This document shows, piece after piece, positions 17,201 to 26,023 of a stretch of DNA of 64,000 bases; position 1 is the first letter of the stretch, and every line of letters starts with the position of its first letter. The notes beneath the pieces are model-generated. The model was not told the DNA's origin, did not search any database, and saw only the letters and a program-made list of their open reading frames with translations. The stretch is from Sulfitobacter brevis. Lineage in GTDB: Bacteria; Pseudomonadota; Alphaproteobacteria; Rhodobacterales; Rhodobacteraceae. A program made the position numbers and the translations under genes. The stretch lies in NCBI RefSeq assembly GCF_900112755.1, contig NZ_FOMW01000008.1, positions 1 through 64,000 on the forward strand. The letters run 5' to 3'.

Positions 17201-18565
17201 ATGTCTGATCCAAACGGAAGTTGCTGTGCAGGTCCTGGCTACGCATCGCCGCAGGACGCCATCAAGGCACCACGCGAAAAAGTTGTCTACACGATTTGCA
17301 TTTATACCGGAACCGGTGTCGAAAAGCCTGATTATCTGGCGACTATTGATGTTGATCAAAACAGTCCGACGTATAGTCAGGTGATCCATCGCACCGAAAT
17401 GCCCGTTATTGGCGACGAATTGCACCATATGGGCTGGAACGCCTGCTCGTCGTGCAACACCGACGGCAGCATGGAACGCAAGTATCTAATCATTCCCGGC
17501 GTGCGCACCACAAATTTCTACATTGTCGACACTGCGACCGATCCGCGTAAGCCGACGCTTTTCAAGACGATCGACGGCGATGAGATCAAGGCCAAAACGA
17601 ATCTTTCCGCCCCGCATACGGTGCATTGCCTTGGCGCGGATATCATCGTGTCGATGCTTGGCGATGCTGATGGCAACGGACCGGGCGGTTTTCTTCATCT
17701 GGACAAGGATTTCAACATTCTCGGTCGTTGGGAAAAAGATCTCGGCGAAATGAAATACAACTATGATTTCTGGTATCAGCCACGCCACAACATGATGATC
17801 TCGACGGAATGGGCCGCGCCCAACACCTTCATGCCGGGATTTGATCTGGACGATGTGGCACGGGGGAAATACGGCCAGCACATCCATTTTTGGGATTTCG
17901 AGAACCGTAAGGTTGAGCAGTCCATCGATCTTGGACCGGAAGGCATGATCCCGCTCGAGGCGCGTTTTCACCACAATCCTGACAGTACCCACGGCTTTGT
18001 CGGGGCGGCGCTGGCGTCAAATATTTTCCATTTTCACAAGGACAACGGTAAGATCGAGGTGACCAAAGTGATCGATGTCCCCACGGTCGATGTCGAGGAT
18101 TTTCCAGTCCCGATGCCAAGTCTGATCACGGACATCCTTGTGTCGATGGACGACAAGTATCTTTACTTCTCGAACTGGTTGCACGGAGATCTGCGGCAGT
18201 ACGATATATCCGATCCTGCGAACCCGAAACTGACCGGTCAGGTCTGGATCGGCGGATCGCTCGGAAAAGCGCCAGAGGTCAACGGCAAAACTGTGAACGG
18301 TGCCCCCCAGATGATCCAGTTGTCGCTGGACGGCAAGCGCATGTACGTCACCACATCGCTGTTCTCGACCTGGGATAACCAATTTTATCCATCGATGAAG
18401 GACAATGGTGGGCTTATGCTGGTGGTCGATTGTGACACCGAAAATGGCGGCATGAATATCCGTGACGATTTCCTCGTTGATTTCAATGATGAGCCTCACG
18501 GACCGTCCAGGGCCCACGAAACCCGTTATCCCGGTGGCGATTGTTCGTCTGACATCTGGATCTGA
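17201..18565 (+). CDS. mtoX: Methanethiol oxidase / selenium-binding protein SBP56 family
   Basis: 454 residues from ATG 17201, with AAGGGAGC just upstream. The start MSDPNGSCCAGPGYASP and the motifs DELHHMGWNACSSC, APHTVHCLG and ALASNIFHFHKDN are characteristic of SBP56/MtoX. Bacterial MtoX is a copper-dependent enzyme converting methanethiol to formaldehyde, sulfide and hydrogen peroxide. No Sec signal peptide is obvious, although known bacterial forms act in the periplasm. A ferredoxin gene follows. MtoX loci usually include SCO and MauG genes; here SCO genes lie about 8 kb away instead. Confidence 0.9.
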   Translation: MSDPNGSCCAGPGYASPQDAIKAPREKVVYTICIYTGTGVEKPDYLATIDVDQNSPTYSQVIHRTEMPVIGDELHHMGWNACSSCNTDGSMERKYLIIPGVRTTNFYIVDTATDPRKPTLFKTIDGDEIKAKTNLSAPHTVHCLGADIIVSMLGDADGNGPGGFLHLDKDFNILGRWEKDLGEMKYNYDFWYQPRHNMMISTEWAAPNTFMPGFDLDDVARGKYGQHIHFWDFENRKVEQSIDLGPEGMIPLEARFHHNPDSTHGFVGAALASNIFHFHKDNGKIEVTKVIDVPTVDVEDFPVPMPSLITDILVSMDDKYLYFSNWLHGDLRQYDISDPANPKLTGQVWIGGSLGKAPEVNGKTVNGAPQMIQLSLDGKRMYVTTSLFSTWDNQFYPSMKDNGGLMLVVDCDTENGGMNIRDDFLVDFNDEPHGPSRAHETRYPGGDCSSDIWI

Positions 18566-18582
18566 AATCGCATTCTATCATT

Positions 18583-18605
18583 CCCCTTGCTCTGCTGAGC
18601 AGGGG
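18583..18605 (+). terminator. Hairpin between mtoX and ferredoxin
   Basis: CCCC and TGCTC (18583-18592, one T bulged) pair with GAGCA and GGGG (18597-18605) around a TGCT loop. It is followed only by TGAATTTTC, so it is a weak terminator or an attenuator that lowers ferredoxin expression. A GTG start at 18605 would lie in the stem, which favours ATG 18626 for the ferredoxin. Confidence 0.6.
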
Positions 18606-18625
18606 TGAATTTTCTCGGGAAGCCC

Positions 18626-18973
18626 ATGCACAAGCACAAGGTTACATTTCGCAATCGCGGCGGCCTGTCTTTTGACGTTGGTCAAGACGAGGCGATCATC
18701 GACGTGGTCGAGGCAGCAGGATACGTTTTACCCATTGCCTGCCGATATGGCGGGTGCATTACCTGCGCAGCCAAAATGATTTTGGGGTCTGTGCGTCAGC
18801 CCAAAGGGACGGCGCTGAACAAACGGCAGGTTTCCGAAGGTTACGTGCTGCTTTGCGTCGCGCGTCCGAATGAAGATTGCGTATTTGACGTCGGCGTGGA
18901 AAGCCACGACCGCCTTTATATGAACCCATTTGCCAGCGTCGCCGCTGTGTCCAGCTTGAACGAAAACGAGTGA
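18626..18973 (+). CDS. Plant-type 2Fe-2S ferredoxin
   Basis: 115 residues. The cluster ligands are Cys39, Cys44, Cys47 and Cys77, i.e. C-x4-C-x2-C-x29-C in ACRYGGCITCAAKM and YVLLCVAR. This is the standard plant/cyanobacterial-type ferredoxin spacing. It lies 60 bp after mtoX, so it may take part in methanethiol or sulfide electron transfer, or serve an oxygenase outside the window. The C-terminal extension (LYMNPFASVAAVSSLNENE) is unusual. Confidence 0.88.
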   Translation: MHKHKVTFRNRGGLSFDVGQDEAIIDVVEAAGYVLPIACRYGGCITCAAKMILGSVRQPKGTALNKRQVSEGYVLLCVARPNEDCVFDVGVESHDRLYMNPFASVAAVSSLNENE

Positions 18974-19545
18974 AATGACGTGTCGGGGGAAATGAATGTT
19001 GGCCGCGTCTAACTGGAGGCGAATGCATTTGCGGATGGGAGCTAAGATTTCGGTAGGGTCAGGCTCCAGAAACCAATTCGAACCTACGCAACAATATTTC
19101 GCAGTCCTTGATGGCGAAGGGGGCTGGAACGTTGATACCATGCAGCCACAGCAACGCCCGTTTTCCAAACCTTCCATGGCGTCGTGAACCGAGAAATAAG
19201 ATAATAAAAATGTCGCTTGGGTCGAAATTCCGCCACCGAAGCATTCGGGAAAAAGGGCGGAAAGTGTGCATTCGCTACAGGTTCGAGGTTGCCGTGTGTC
19301 GATGGCGAAAGCTGAAATTCAAGCAGCCACGGAACAAGTATTTGTGCTGCGGTGCGGAAGGCGGCTTGGAGGCCAAAATTCCGAATGCTGCACTGTGCAT
19401 CATTGCCCGCTCATGTGGCTCAGGCTTGAGTAAGGCGTGAAGGTGACAAATAACTTGTGCAAAGAATCTCAATCGAGTTGTCATCGCGGCCGCGCCTTGT
19501 AACCGTAGAAATACGGATTGGTGTTTGCGCGCGCACCTGCGATGA
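18974..19545 (+). other. Intergenic stretch, no gene supported
   Basis: 572 bp between the ferredoxin and the sensor kinase. Several short open frames exist on both strands, but none has a ribosome site or recognisable sequence. The promoter of the two-component system should be here. Confidence 0.5.
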
Positions 19546-21066
19546 ATGCAAATGGCTGTCTCATACTTAAAAAATTACTGGCGAAACGTTATGGTATGGG
19601 CAATTGCCGTCATACTCGCGCTTGGTGGGGTAGCGTTTTTTGAACGGCAGAACTTGGTGCGTGAGCTGACGGTTAAAAGTGCAACGTTGCACCGCTTGGC
19701 CTCCCAACGAGCGGATCAGCACGATGCCCATTTGACGTCTTTGTCCGCGATTTTTGTTGCAGGCGGGGTGGAGCGACAAGATTTGTTGCTGGATGTTGCC
19801 GCAACGATAATGCGGTTCTATCCACGTATTACGTCGGTAAACATCGTCCCATATGGCCAGTTCCAACCAATGATCGAAACGCACCCTGGTCTGTCAGTTC
19901 AGGCAAAGGCACAGGTAGTTAAACTTGCTCTCCGCTCAACCGGAGCTTTGGAAATCGGGCAGGTGCCAGACCTGCCGGATCACTATCTGCTTGTGAAACG
20001 CACGCCCAATTCTGATGCGGCGCAGCACGGTTTGGCGCTGGTGATAAACGCCCGCGCGTTGGTTGCCACGGACGATCCGTTTTGGGATGCGCCATCAGCA
20101 TCTTTGCGTCTTTCCACGCCGGACGGCCAAACGGCATTGGTGGGTCAGATTTCATCCACTGAGTCTGGGTTTTCTAAACCGCTTGGCAGTGTGTCTCAGC
20201 CTTTGGTATTTGAAACTTCTTTGGCTATCGGGCTGTCTGACCTCTTGCCGGTCGGGACCGTGGTCTCTGTCATCGCATCGGTCACGGCCCTCTTTTTGCT
20301 GTCAGCCTTCGGGTTCAAGCAACGCGCGCGCACCAAGGAGGCAGAATACCGCGCCAAGCTGAGCGCGCAGGAGACCCGACTGGCCCATGCCTCCCGCGTC
20401 AATGCAATGGGTGAAATGGCCAGCGGCATGGCGCATGAACTGGCGCAACCGCTAACTGCGATCCTCAGCCAAGCACAGGCTGGTCGTCACTTGGCACGGC
20501 GCGGTGATGTTGAACGCCTTAGCACGGTGTTAGACGACACGGTTTCCCAGGCACAACGCGCGGCGAATATCCTTGACCGCCTGCGACGCTGGAGCAAACC
20601 GAACCGTGCACCGTCTGAGGTCTGTTCTGTCCATGAAGCCGCCCAAAGCGTTCAGAACCTGCTGGCATTGGAGGCCAAAACGAAGGGGGCTACAATTAGA
20701 CTATCGCTGCATGATAATCCCCTGTTTATCGACGCCGATCCGGTCGAGTTGGAACAGGTTGTGTTTAATTTGGTGCTCAACGCCCTTGAAGCCTCGGACC
20801 GTGCAAAGGTCACGATCAGCACGCGTGTTGATGGTCCGTCGGCTGTTCTGGATGTCAGCGATACCGGGCCGGGAGTGCCTGACCACCTCAAGTCCCGTGT
20901 CTTTGAACCATTCGTGACAGGTAGACCGGACGGAACCGGGCTGGGCCTCGCGCTGTGTCAAAGGCTGATTGAGGAAATGGGCGGTGATATCATTCTGTTG
21001 GACGGCACCGACCAGACCACTTTTCGTTTATCTCTTCCGCGCTCAAACAAGACGGCGGCACCATGA
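19546..21066 (+). CDS. Membrane sensor histidine kinase
   Basis: 506 residues. Two membrane helices (about 14-31 and 237-256) flank a periplasmic sensor of about 200 residues with no named fold. The kinase core has the H box MAHELAQPLTAIL (His297), N box NLVLNALEAS, G1 DTGPGVPDHL and G2 GTGLGLALCQRLIEEMGG, of the NtrB/FixL/TodS class. Its last 4 bp overlap the response regulator start. That regulator is split by an IS element, so the kinase has probably lost its partner. Confidence 0.9.
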   Translation: MQMAVSYLKNYWRNVMVWAIAVILALGGVAFFERQNLVRELTVKSATLHRLASQRADQHDAHLTSLSAIFVAGGVERQDLLLDVAATIMRFYPRITSVNIVPYGQFQPMIETHPGLSVQAKAQVVKLALRSTGALEIGQVPDLPDHYLLVKRTPNSDAAQHGLALVINARALVATDDPFWDAPSASLRLSTPDGQTALVGQISSTESGFSKPLGSVSQPLVFETSLAIGLSDLLPVGTVVSVIASVTALFLLSAFGFKQRARTKEAEYRAKLSAQETRLAHASRVNAMGEMASGMAHELAQPLTAILSQAQAGRHLARRGDVERLSTVLDDTVSQAQRAANILDRLRRWSKPNRAPSEVCSVHEAAQSVQNLLALEAKTKGATIRLSLHDNPLFIDADPVELEQVVFNLVLNALEASDRAKVTISTRVDGPSAVLDVSDTGPGVPDHLKSRVFEPFVTGRPDGTGLGLALCQRLIEEMGGDIILLDGTDQTTFRLSLPRSNKTAAP

Positions 21067-21286
21067 CAAATTATGTTTACCTTGTTGATGATGATGAGGC
21101 CGTCCGCAACGCGCTGAGCCTACTATTGGAAACTGTCGGGCTGAATGTGCGTAGCTTTGCATCGCCCGAGACATTCCTGATGCAATCGGCAGACCTGACG
21201 CCGGGATGTTTGATCCTCGATATCAGGATGCCCGCTATTTCGGGCCTGAAACTCCAAGAAAAGCTGACCGATCGAGGCGTATCATG

Positions 21287-21292
21287 GCCTAC
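21287..21292 (+). repeat. Left copy of IS21 target-site duplication
   Basis: GCCTAC immediately before the IS left end; the same hexamer follows the right end at 23842-23847. IS21-family elements make 4-8 bp duplications. Confidence 0.9.
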
Positions 21293-21376
21293 TGCGTATT
21301 CCGGAACATCCGGCCACCTGTTCCGACGCATTCGGCCACCTGTGACGCGTTGCCGTAAGGCAGCGTGTTTCGGGTA

Positions 21377-22135
21377 TCAGGTTTGAGGCATTTCGTCATC
21401 CATTTTAGCGATGGTTTTGCGCATAGACGCCCCTTCCAGCTCGATGCGATATGCGTTGTGGACTATGCGATCAAGTATGGCGTCAGCGAACGTCGGCTCC
21501 CCGATGACGTCATGCCAAGCCTTGATGGGTAATTGGCTGGTGATCATGGTTGAGCCGCGGCCGTAGCGCTCTTCGACGAGCTCCATGAGATCCCGGCGTT
21601 GCGTGGCGGTCAGTCGGTCTGGCCCCCAGTCATCAAGGATGAGCAGCTGTGCTTTGGTGATGCTGCGGAACAGGCGGGGGAAGCGCCCGTCGTCATGGGC
21701 CAGTTCGAGTTCTTCGAAGAGACGCGGCATCCGCTTGTAGGCCACAGTGACACCGTCGCGACAGGCCGTTTGCGCCAATGCGCAGCCGAGCCAAGTTTTG
21801 CCGACACCACAGGGGCCGGTAATGATCAGATTGCGCTTGTCGGTGATCCATCTACCGGTGAGCAGGTTCTGGAACAGCGCCTTGTCGAGACCACGGCGCG
21901 CGCGGTAATCGACATCTTCCGGGCAGGCGCCCACATGACGCAGCCTGGCGGAGCGCATCCGGGCTTCAAACCGCTTGGTCTCACGGCTGGCGACCTCACG
22001 ATCAACGAGCAAGCCAAGCCATTCAGCGTGGCTGAAGTCTGCTGCAGCATCCTGCGCCTGCAGCTCGGCAAAAGCTTCGGCCATACCGTCCAGCCGCAGG
22101 GCCTTCAGATGATCGAGGGTTGGGTGATCAAGCAT
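21377..22135 (-). CDS. istB: IstB-type IS21 transposition helper ATPase
   Basis: 252 residues from ATG 22135, preceded by GAAAGGAAC; the frame is open further upstream only because it overlaps istA. AAA+ features: Walker A GPCGVGKTWLG, Walker B LLILDDWG, and STMITSQLP sensor region. IstB binds ATP and directs IstA transposase to target DNA. It starts 10 bp after istA ends. Length is normal for the family. Confidence 0.93.
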   Translation of the reverse strand: MLDHPTLDHLKALRLDGMAEAFAELQAQDAAADFSHAEWLGLLVDREVASRETKRFEARMRSARLRHVGACPEDVDYRARRGLDKALFQNLLTGRWITDKRNLIITGPCGVGKTWLGCALAQTACRDGVTVAYKRMPRLFEELELAHDDGRFPRLFRSITKAQLLILDDWGPDRLTATQRRDLMELVEERYGRGSTMITSQLPIKAWHDVIGEPTFADAILDRIVHNAYRIELEGASMRKTIAKMDDEMPQT

Positions 22136-22145
22136 TGTGTTCCTT

Positions 22146-23675
22146 TCAATGGAAATAATCGGCGCCACGGATGTTGGGATGGGTGATGGCAGGCTCCTCC
22201 GTGGCGCGGGTGTGGGGCTTGCTCTCCAGCCCATTCTTGAGAATGGATTGGAGTGACGAGTAAGAACGGGCGTTGATCTCGAGCGCGCGGCGGCACGCCG
22301 CATCAAGGCGGTCGGCACCGAACTTGTCGGCCAGCCGAATGACGCCCAGACAGCTCCGGTAGCCCTGTTCGGGGTGCTTGCGTTCACGCATCACAACCTC
22401 TGCGAAGGTGGCGACATTCGGCCCGACACGAGCGGCCCGTACGATGATACGTTGTGGTGTCCAATCCTCGCGGAACTTGTGGTGCGCCGGCATGTGGTCG
22501 CGCTGTGTCGAATGTTTGCCGTTTCCAGAGGTGCGCACATGGGAAGCAACACGCTGTCCAACGTGAAAGACTTCGACCGTGCGGGCGGTGAAGCGGGCCC
22601 ACAGCTCTTTCTTCAGCAACTGATGGGGCACGGAGTAGTAATGTTTGTCGATCGCGACGTGATAATCGAGTCCCGCTCGGCACTTCTTCCATTCGGCATA
22701 GACATAGGGAGCCGTCGGCAGCGGCTTCAGAGCGGGCTTATCCAACTGCTCGAACAGCTGCCTGCGGCTGGACCCAAGATGTCGCGAGACTTTCTCGTTG
22801 AGCTGATCAAGCAGCGGGCGAATGGCAGCGTTCACATCCCCGAGGCTGAAGAACTGCCGATTGCGCAACCGCGCCAGAATCCAGCGCTCGACCAGCAAGA
22901 CCGCCCCTTCGACCTTTGCCTTGTCCTTTGGTTTATGCGGCCGCGCGGGCACAACGGCTGTGTCGTAATGTGTGGCGAGATCCGCATAGGTTCGGTTGAT
23001 CACAGGGTCGTAAAAGCACGCTTTGGTGACCCCGGCCTTCAGGTTGTCGGACACGACCTGCGCCGTCACACCCCCGAGGAAGCCAAAGGCACGCACATGG
23101 CTCGATATCCAGTCCGGCAGGCTCTGCGTCCACGTCGCTTCAATATAGGTGTAATTGGACGCGCCCAACGTTGCGACAAAGATCTGCGCTGTGCGCACCT
23201 CGCCGGTTTTGGGACAGACAACATCCACGGTGTGGCCGGCATAGTCGACAAACAGGCGCTCGCCAGCAGGGTGACGTTGACGCATCACCGGCGACAGCTT
23301 GCCTTCCCACCGCGTGTAAAGTTCGCAAAATCGGGAGTAGCCGTATCCCTCGGGGTGATCTGCGCGATATTCTTCCCACAAAAGCGACAGCGTTACGCCC
23401 TTCCGACGTAACTCGCGGTGGATATGTGCCCATTCAGGCTGGGTCGCACGATTTGAAACATCACGCGCTGTCCGCGGAAAAATCAGCCGCTCAAGGTCGG
23501 TGTCAGATATAGCTGGCGGCAGCGGCCAGACCACCTTAGCGTCCCGAGCGCGATCCAGATAACCCTGAAGTGTGGTGCGCCCAATCGCCAAGCTTGCCGC
23601 AATCTGTCGGGTCGACAGACCCTCCGCTGACAGCCGTAAAACGTCTCGAATCTTCCGCATAGACAATCTCTTCAT
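22146..23675 (-). CDS. istA: IstA-type IS21 transposase
   Basis: 509 residues. The N-terminal HTH (LSAEGLSTRQIAASLAIGRTTLQGYL) is followed by an rve/DDE integrase core with Asp in LFVDYAGHTVD, Asp in VVSDNLKAG and Glu in KAKVEGAV, then a C-terminal beta domain. All three catalytic residues are present and the frame is unbroken, so the enzyme is probably functional. Confidence 0.95.
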   Translation of the reverse strand: MKRLSMRKIRDVLRLSAEGLSTRQIAASLAIGRTTLQGYLDRARDAKVVWPLPPAISDTDLERLIFPRTARDVSNRATQPEWAHIHRELRRKGVTLSLLWEEYRADHPEGYGYSRFCELYTRWEGKLSPVMRQRHPAGERLFVDYAGHTVDVVCPKTGEVRTAQIFVATLGASNYTYIEATWTQSLPDWISSHVRAFGFLGGVTAQVVSDNLKAGVTKACFYDPVINRTYADLATHYDTAVVPARPHKPKDKAKVEGAVLLVERWILARLRNRQFFSLGDVNAAIRPLLDQLNEKVSRHLGSSRRQLFEQLDKPALKPLPTAPYVYAEWKKCRAGLDYHVAIDKHYYSVPHQLLKKELWARFTARTVEVFHVGQRVASHVRTSGNGKHSTQRDHMPAHHKFREDWTPQRIIVRAARVGPNVATFAEVVMRERKHPEQGYRSCLGVIRLADKFGADRLDAACRRALEINARSYSSLQSILKNGLESKPHTRATEEPAITHPNIRGADYFH

Positions 23676-23841
23676 CGGGCTTCCTTCGTGCCAAAAGAGC
23701 GGAAGGTAGCCGGTTACAGATTGCCTCGCAGCAGCACGTCACAGGGGGTGGCCGGATGCCCCGGAATCGTTGGCCGGATAAAATCGGAATGGGTGGCCGG
23801 ATACTTTCGGAATCAGTGGCCGGATGACCCCGGAATACGCA

Positions 23842-23847
23842 GCCTAC
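23842..23847 (+). repeat. Right copy of IS21 target-site duplication
   Basis: GCCTAC directly after the IS right end, matching 21287-21292. The following T completes the split Thr codon of the response regulator. Confidence 0.9.
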
Positions 23848-24329
23848 TGTTATTATCAGCGGACACGGCGATATCGAGGCGTGCAGGCGCGCGTTTCGCA
23901 ATGGGGCAATTGATTTCCTCAGCAAGCCTGTGGACGAGCAAGACTTGATCGACGCGATCCAAAAAGGCCATGCGGAGCTTGAAATTCGCCAACAAGTCTC
24001 TGCTGAACGTGCAGAGGCGGTGGCGTTGGTGCAGCATTTGTCCGCACGCGAACAACAGGTTCTTGAGATGATCGCAAAGGGTCTGACGACCAAGCAAATC
24101 GCTGACGCGCTGAGCCTGTCGCCCCGCACAGTTGAAAGCCACCGTGCGGCCATTGCGGTCAAGGCGGGCACGTCCTCGGCGGCGGAATTGACCCGTTACT
24201 GGTTGGATGCACAGGCAGATTAACACACTGATCAGTAGAACTACGGACCCCTTTGCGGATGCTACGAATATCGCCGATCACAGCGGCGAATTAGAACAAG
24301 GGCATCAGTTCAACAAAAGGAAATATAAA

Positions 24330-24812
24330 ATGATCCGTTCCATCGCACTTGCTGCAGCTCTGCTGACACCTTTCGCAGCCTTTGCCCAAGACCTGCCCAC
24401 AGCACCTTACTTGCCGCTCGAGATGGCAACCACAGCCGCACAAGCCGCTGTCGCAGCATGTTCTGCTGAAGGCCACAACGTCAGCGTCGCAATCGTTGCG
24501 CGCAGCGGCGAGACTAAAGTGCTTTTGCGTGCCGACAGCGCAGGCCCGCACACCGTCGGGTCCAGCACAGGCAAAGCGTTCACATCCGCAAGCTTGGGCC
24601 GTGACACGGCAGGCCTTGCGGGGTTTATTGGTAGCAACCCTGAAAATGGTGGTCTACGCGATATGGACAGCCGTCTGGTGATCCAGGCTGGCGGACTACC
24701 CGTCCGGATCGGTGGCGCATTGGTTGGTGGCATCGGTGTCGGTGGCGCACCATCCGGCGCGATTGACGAGACATGCGCCCGTGCAGGTCTTGACGCAATC
24801 GGCGCTGAGTAA
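24330..24812 (+). CDS. Secreted HbpS/GlcG-family (DUF336) protein
   Basis: 160 residues from ATG 24330 (AAAGGAAAT upstream). It has a signal peptide ending AFA, then the GlcG/HbpS fold: ATTAAQAAVAACSAEGHNVSVAIVARSGE, a HTVGSSTGKAFTSASLG segment and GALVGGIGVGGAPSG. In Streptomyces, extracellular HbpS binds haem and tunes the SenS sensor kinase. Here the gene is next to a sensor kinase and its regulator, so a similar accessory-sensor role is an attractive inference. Other members are of unknown function. Confidence 0.8.
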   Translation: MIRSIALAAALLTPFAAFAQDLPTAPYLPLEMATTAAQAAVAACSAEGHNVSVAIVARSGETKVLLRADSAGPHTVGSSTGKAFTSASLGRDTAGLAGFIGSNPENGGLRDMDSRLVIQAGGLPVRIGGALVGGIGVGGAPSGAIDETCARAGLDAIGAE

Positions 24813-24819
24813 CCCACAC

Positions 24820-24844
24820 GGCCCGTCCCTTATTGGGGCGGGCC
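24820..24844 (+). terminator. Strong GC hairpin after the HbpS-like gene
   Basis: A 10-bp arm (24820-24829) pairs with 24835-24844 around TTATT, followed by ATTCAATTT. Eight bases after the stop codon; likely a rho-independent or attenuating terminator before the ankyrin gene. Confidence 0.7.
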
Positions 24845-24866
24845 ATTCAATTTGAAAGGTTACAAC

Positions 24867-25532
24867 ATGCGTCGTTTCTCACTGCTCGCTTTGGCAATCG
24901 GCACCGCTGGGTCTGCGATCGCGCAGACAGCCCCATCCGCATCAGACATCGCGTCTTATGCAGGTTTACATCTTGCGGCCCATGAGGGTGACGTGGATGA
25001 GATCAACCGTCTGATTGCAGCAGGAGCCGATGTGGATATCCGTGATCGGTCCCAGCGCACGCCTGCACACATCGCGGGTTTTGCATCACACGATGACGCG
25101 CTGACAGCACTGGCAAACGGTGGCGCTGATATGAACGCCTTGGAAAATCGCGCCTATGACGTGCTGACAATTGCCGCCGTCGCGGACGATCCTGAATTGG
25201 TATCGCTCGCAATGGAACTTGGGAACGCCCCGGACCAAATCACCAGCGTTTATGACGGCACAGCCCTTATTGCCGCAGCCCACCTCGGACATCACGACGT
25301 GGTCGCGCGTCTTGTCGAAGGTGGCGCACCTCTCGACCATGTCAACAATCTGGCATGGACGGCGCTGATTGAAGCGGTCGTATTGGGCGACGGTGGCCCT
25401 GATCATATCAAGACGGTGCAAATCCTCGTTGATGCTGGAGCAGATAAATCCATCGGAGATAGCGATGGGATATCGCCGCTGCAACATGCCATATCCCGCG
25501 GCTACGCCGAAATGGTCGAAATTCTGAAATAG
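24867..25532 (+). CDS. Secreted ankyrin-repeat protein
   Basis: 221 residues from ATG 24867 (GAAAGG upstream). Signal peptide to IAQ, then about five ankyrin repeats: LHLAAHEGDVDEINRLIAAGADVDIRD, TPAHIAGFASHDDALTALANGGADMN, ALIAAAHLGHHDVVARLVEGGAPLDHV and two more. Ankyrin repeats mediate protein contacts, and periplasmic members often pair with catalases or redox enzymes. It lies in the same direction as the HbpS-like gene behind a hairpin and may be co-expressed at lower level. Confidence 0.85.
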   Translation: MRRFSLLALAIGTAGSAIAQTAPSASDIASYAGLHLAAHEGDVDEINRLIAAGADVDIRDRSQRTPAHIAGFASHDDALTALANGGADMNALENRAYDVLTIAAVADDPELVSLAMELGNAPDQITSVYDGTALIAAAHLGHHDVVARLVEGGAPLDHVNNLAWTALIEAVVLGDGGPDHIKTVQILVDAGADKSIGDSDGISPLQHAISRGYAEMVEILK

Positions 25533-25689
25533 GAGATATGGCGATGACCTTGCCAAATCGTACTGCTTCGGAATGGCTGCTGCGCTCACTAAGCTCGTTG
25601 CGAACTTCCCATAATCCACCCATCAGTCAATTTTACTTTCAGGCCGAAACACTTTAGTCGATTCGTAGAAACTTCTGGGATACTTACTG

Positions 25690-25971
25690 ATGAACATTCG
25701 AGTTTGGCTTGTGGGATGTGCGGCTTTGCTGGTTGCAGCCTGCGGGGATGTGCAGAGCACGACTGGCAGCCCCTCCGAGGGGTTCTTCAAAGAATTGCCT
25801 GAGGGCGTTCTTGCAATCGCAGCAAATAACCAAGATCTGACCACCGTTCGGATAGACCCTGCTGATGGTTGTTATGTCTATCGACATGTCGGCCCTGTCG
25901 AAACGACATTTCTACCGCTTCGTGCGGAGAATGGCCGCCCTATTTGCAGCCGCCCAGCAGTGACTGGATGA
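25690..25971 (+). CDS. Small lipoprotein (copy 1)
   Basis: 93 residues. The signal peptide ends in a lipobox (LLVAAC, lipidated Cys at residue 18). The mature part is short and polar, with DPADGCYVYRHVGPVETTFLPLR and a second and third cysteine (GCY, ICS) that could form a disulfide. No family is recognised. It is convergent with an L,D-transpeptidase and always occurs with it in this window (second copy at 48914, with five amino-acid differences), suggesting a linked envelope role. Confidence 0.78.
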   Translation: MNIRVWLVGCAALLVAACGDVQSTTGSPSEGFFKELPEGVLAIAANNQDLTTVRIDPADGCYVYRHVGPVETTFLPLRAENGRPICSRPAVTG

Positions 25972-25975
25972 ATTG

Positions 25976-25996
25976 GAAAAGCGCTTGGCGCTTTTC
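25976..25996. terminator. Bidirectional hairpin of copy 1
   Basis: GAAAAGCGC (25976-25984) pairs with GCGCTTTTC (25988-25996) around TTG. The A-rich and T-rich flanks make it a terminator usable from both sides, between the convergent lipoprotein and transpeptidase genes. Confidence 0.82.
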
Positions 25997-26023
25997 TAAA
26001 TTCTTCGCCCTAACTTAAGCGAG

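Larger units (their letters stand above)
21293..23841. mobile_element. Complete IS21-family insertion sequence (2549 bp)
   Basis: The ends are inverted repeats starting TGCGTATTCCGG. The right end (23750-23841) carries four subterminal GTGGCCGGAT-type repeats and the left end carries related CCGGCCACC copies, typical of IS21 multiple transposase sites. It contains intact istA and istB on the minus strand and is flanked by a 6-bp duplication. It interrupts a response regulator. Both genes and both ends look intact, so it may be active. Confidence 0.93.
21063..24223 (+). pseudogene. FixJ/TodT-like response regulator split by an IS21 element
   Basis: Removing the IS and one copy of the 6-bp target duplication restores one continuous frame (21063-21292 joined to 23848-24223) of 201 residues. 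It has a receiver domain with phospho-Asp53 in CLILDIRMP and the Lys motif FLSKPVDEQD, then a LuxR/FixJ HTH (LSAREQQVLEMIAKGLTTKQIADALSLS). As it stands, the 5' part encodes a receiver fragment that runs into IS sequence. The 3' part (from about 23930) could at most give a C-terminal HTH fragment. Perfect frame at the joint shows that the insertion is recent. Confidence 0.93.

Noticed and set aside
22374-23411. 345-codon plus-strand frame in the IS
   Set aside because: Antisense of istA.
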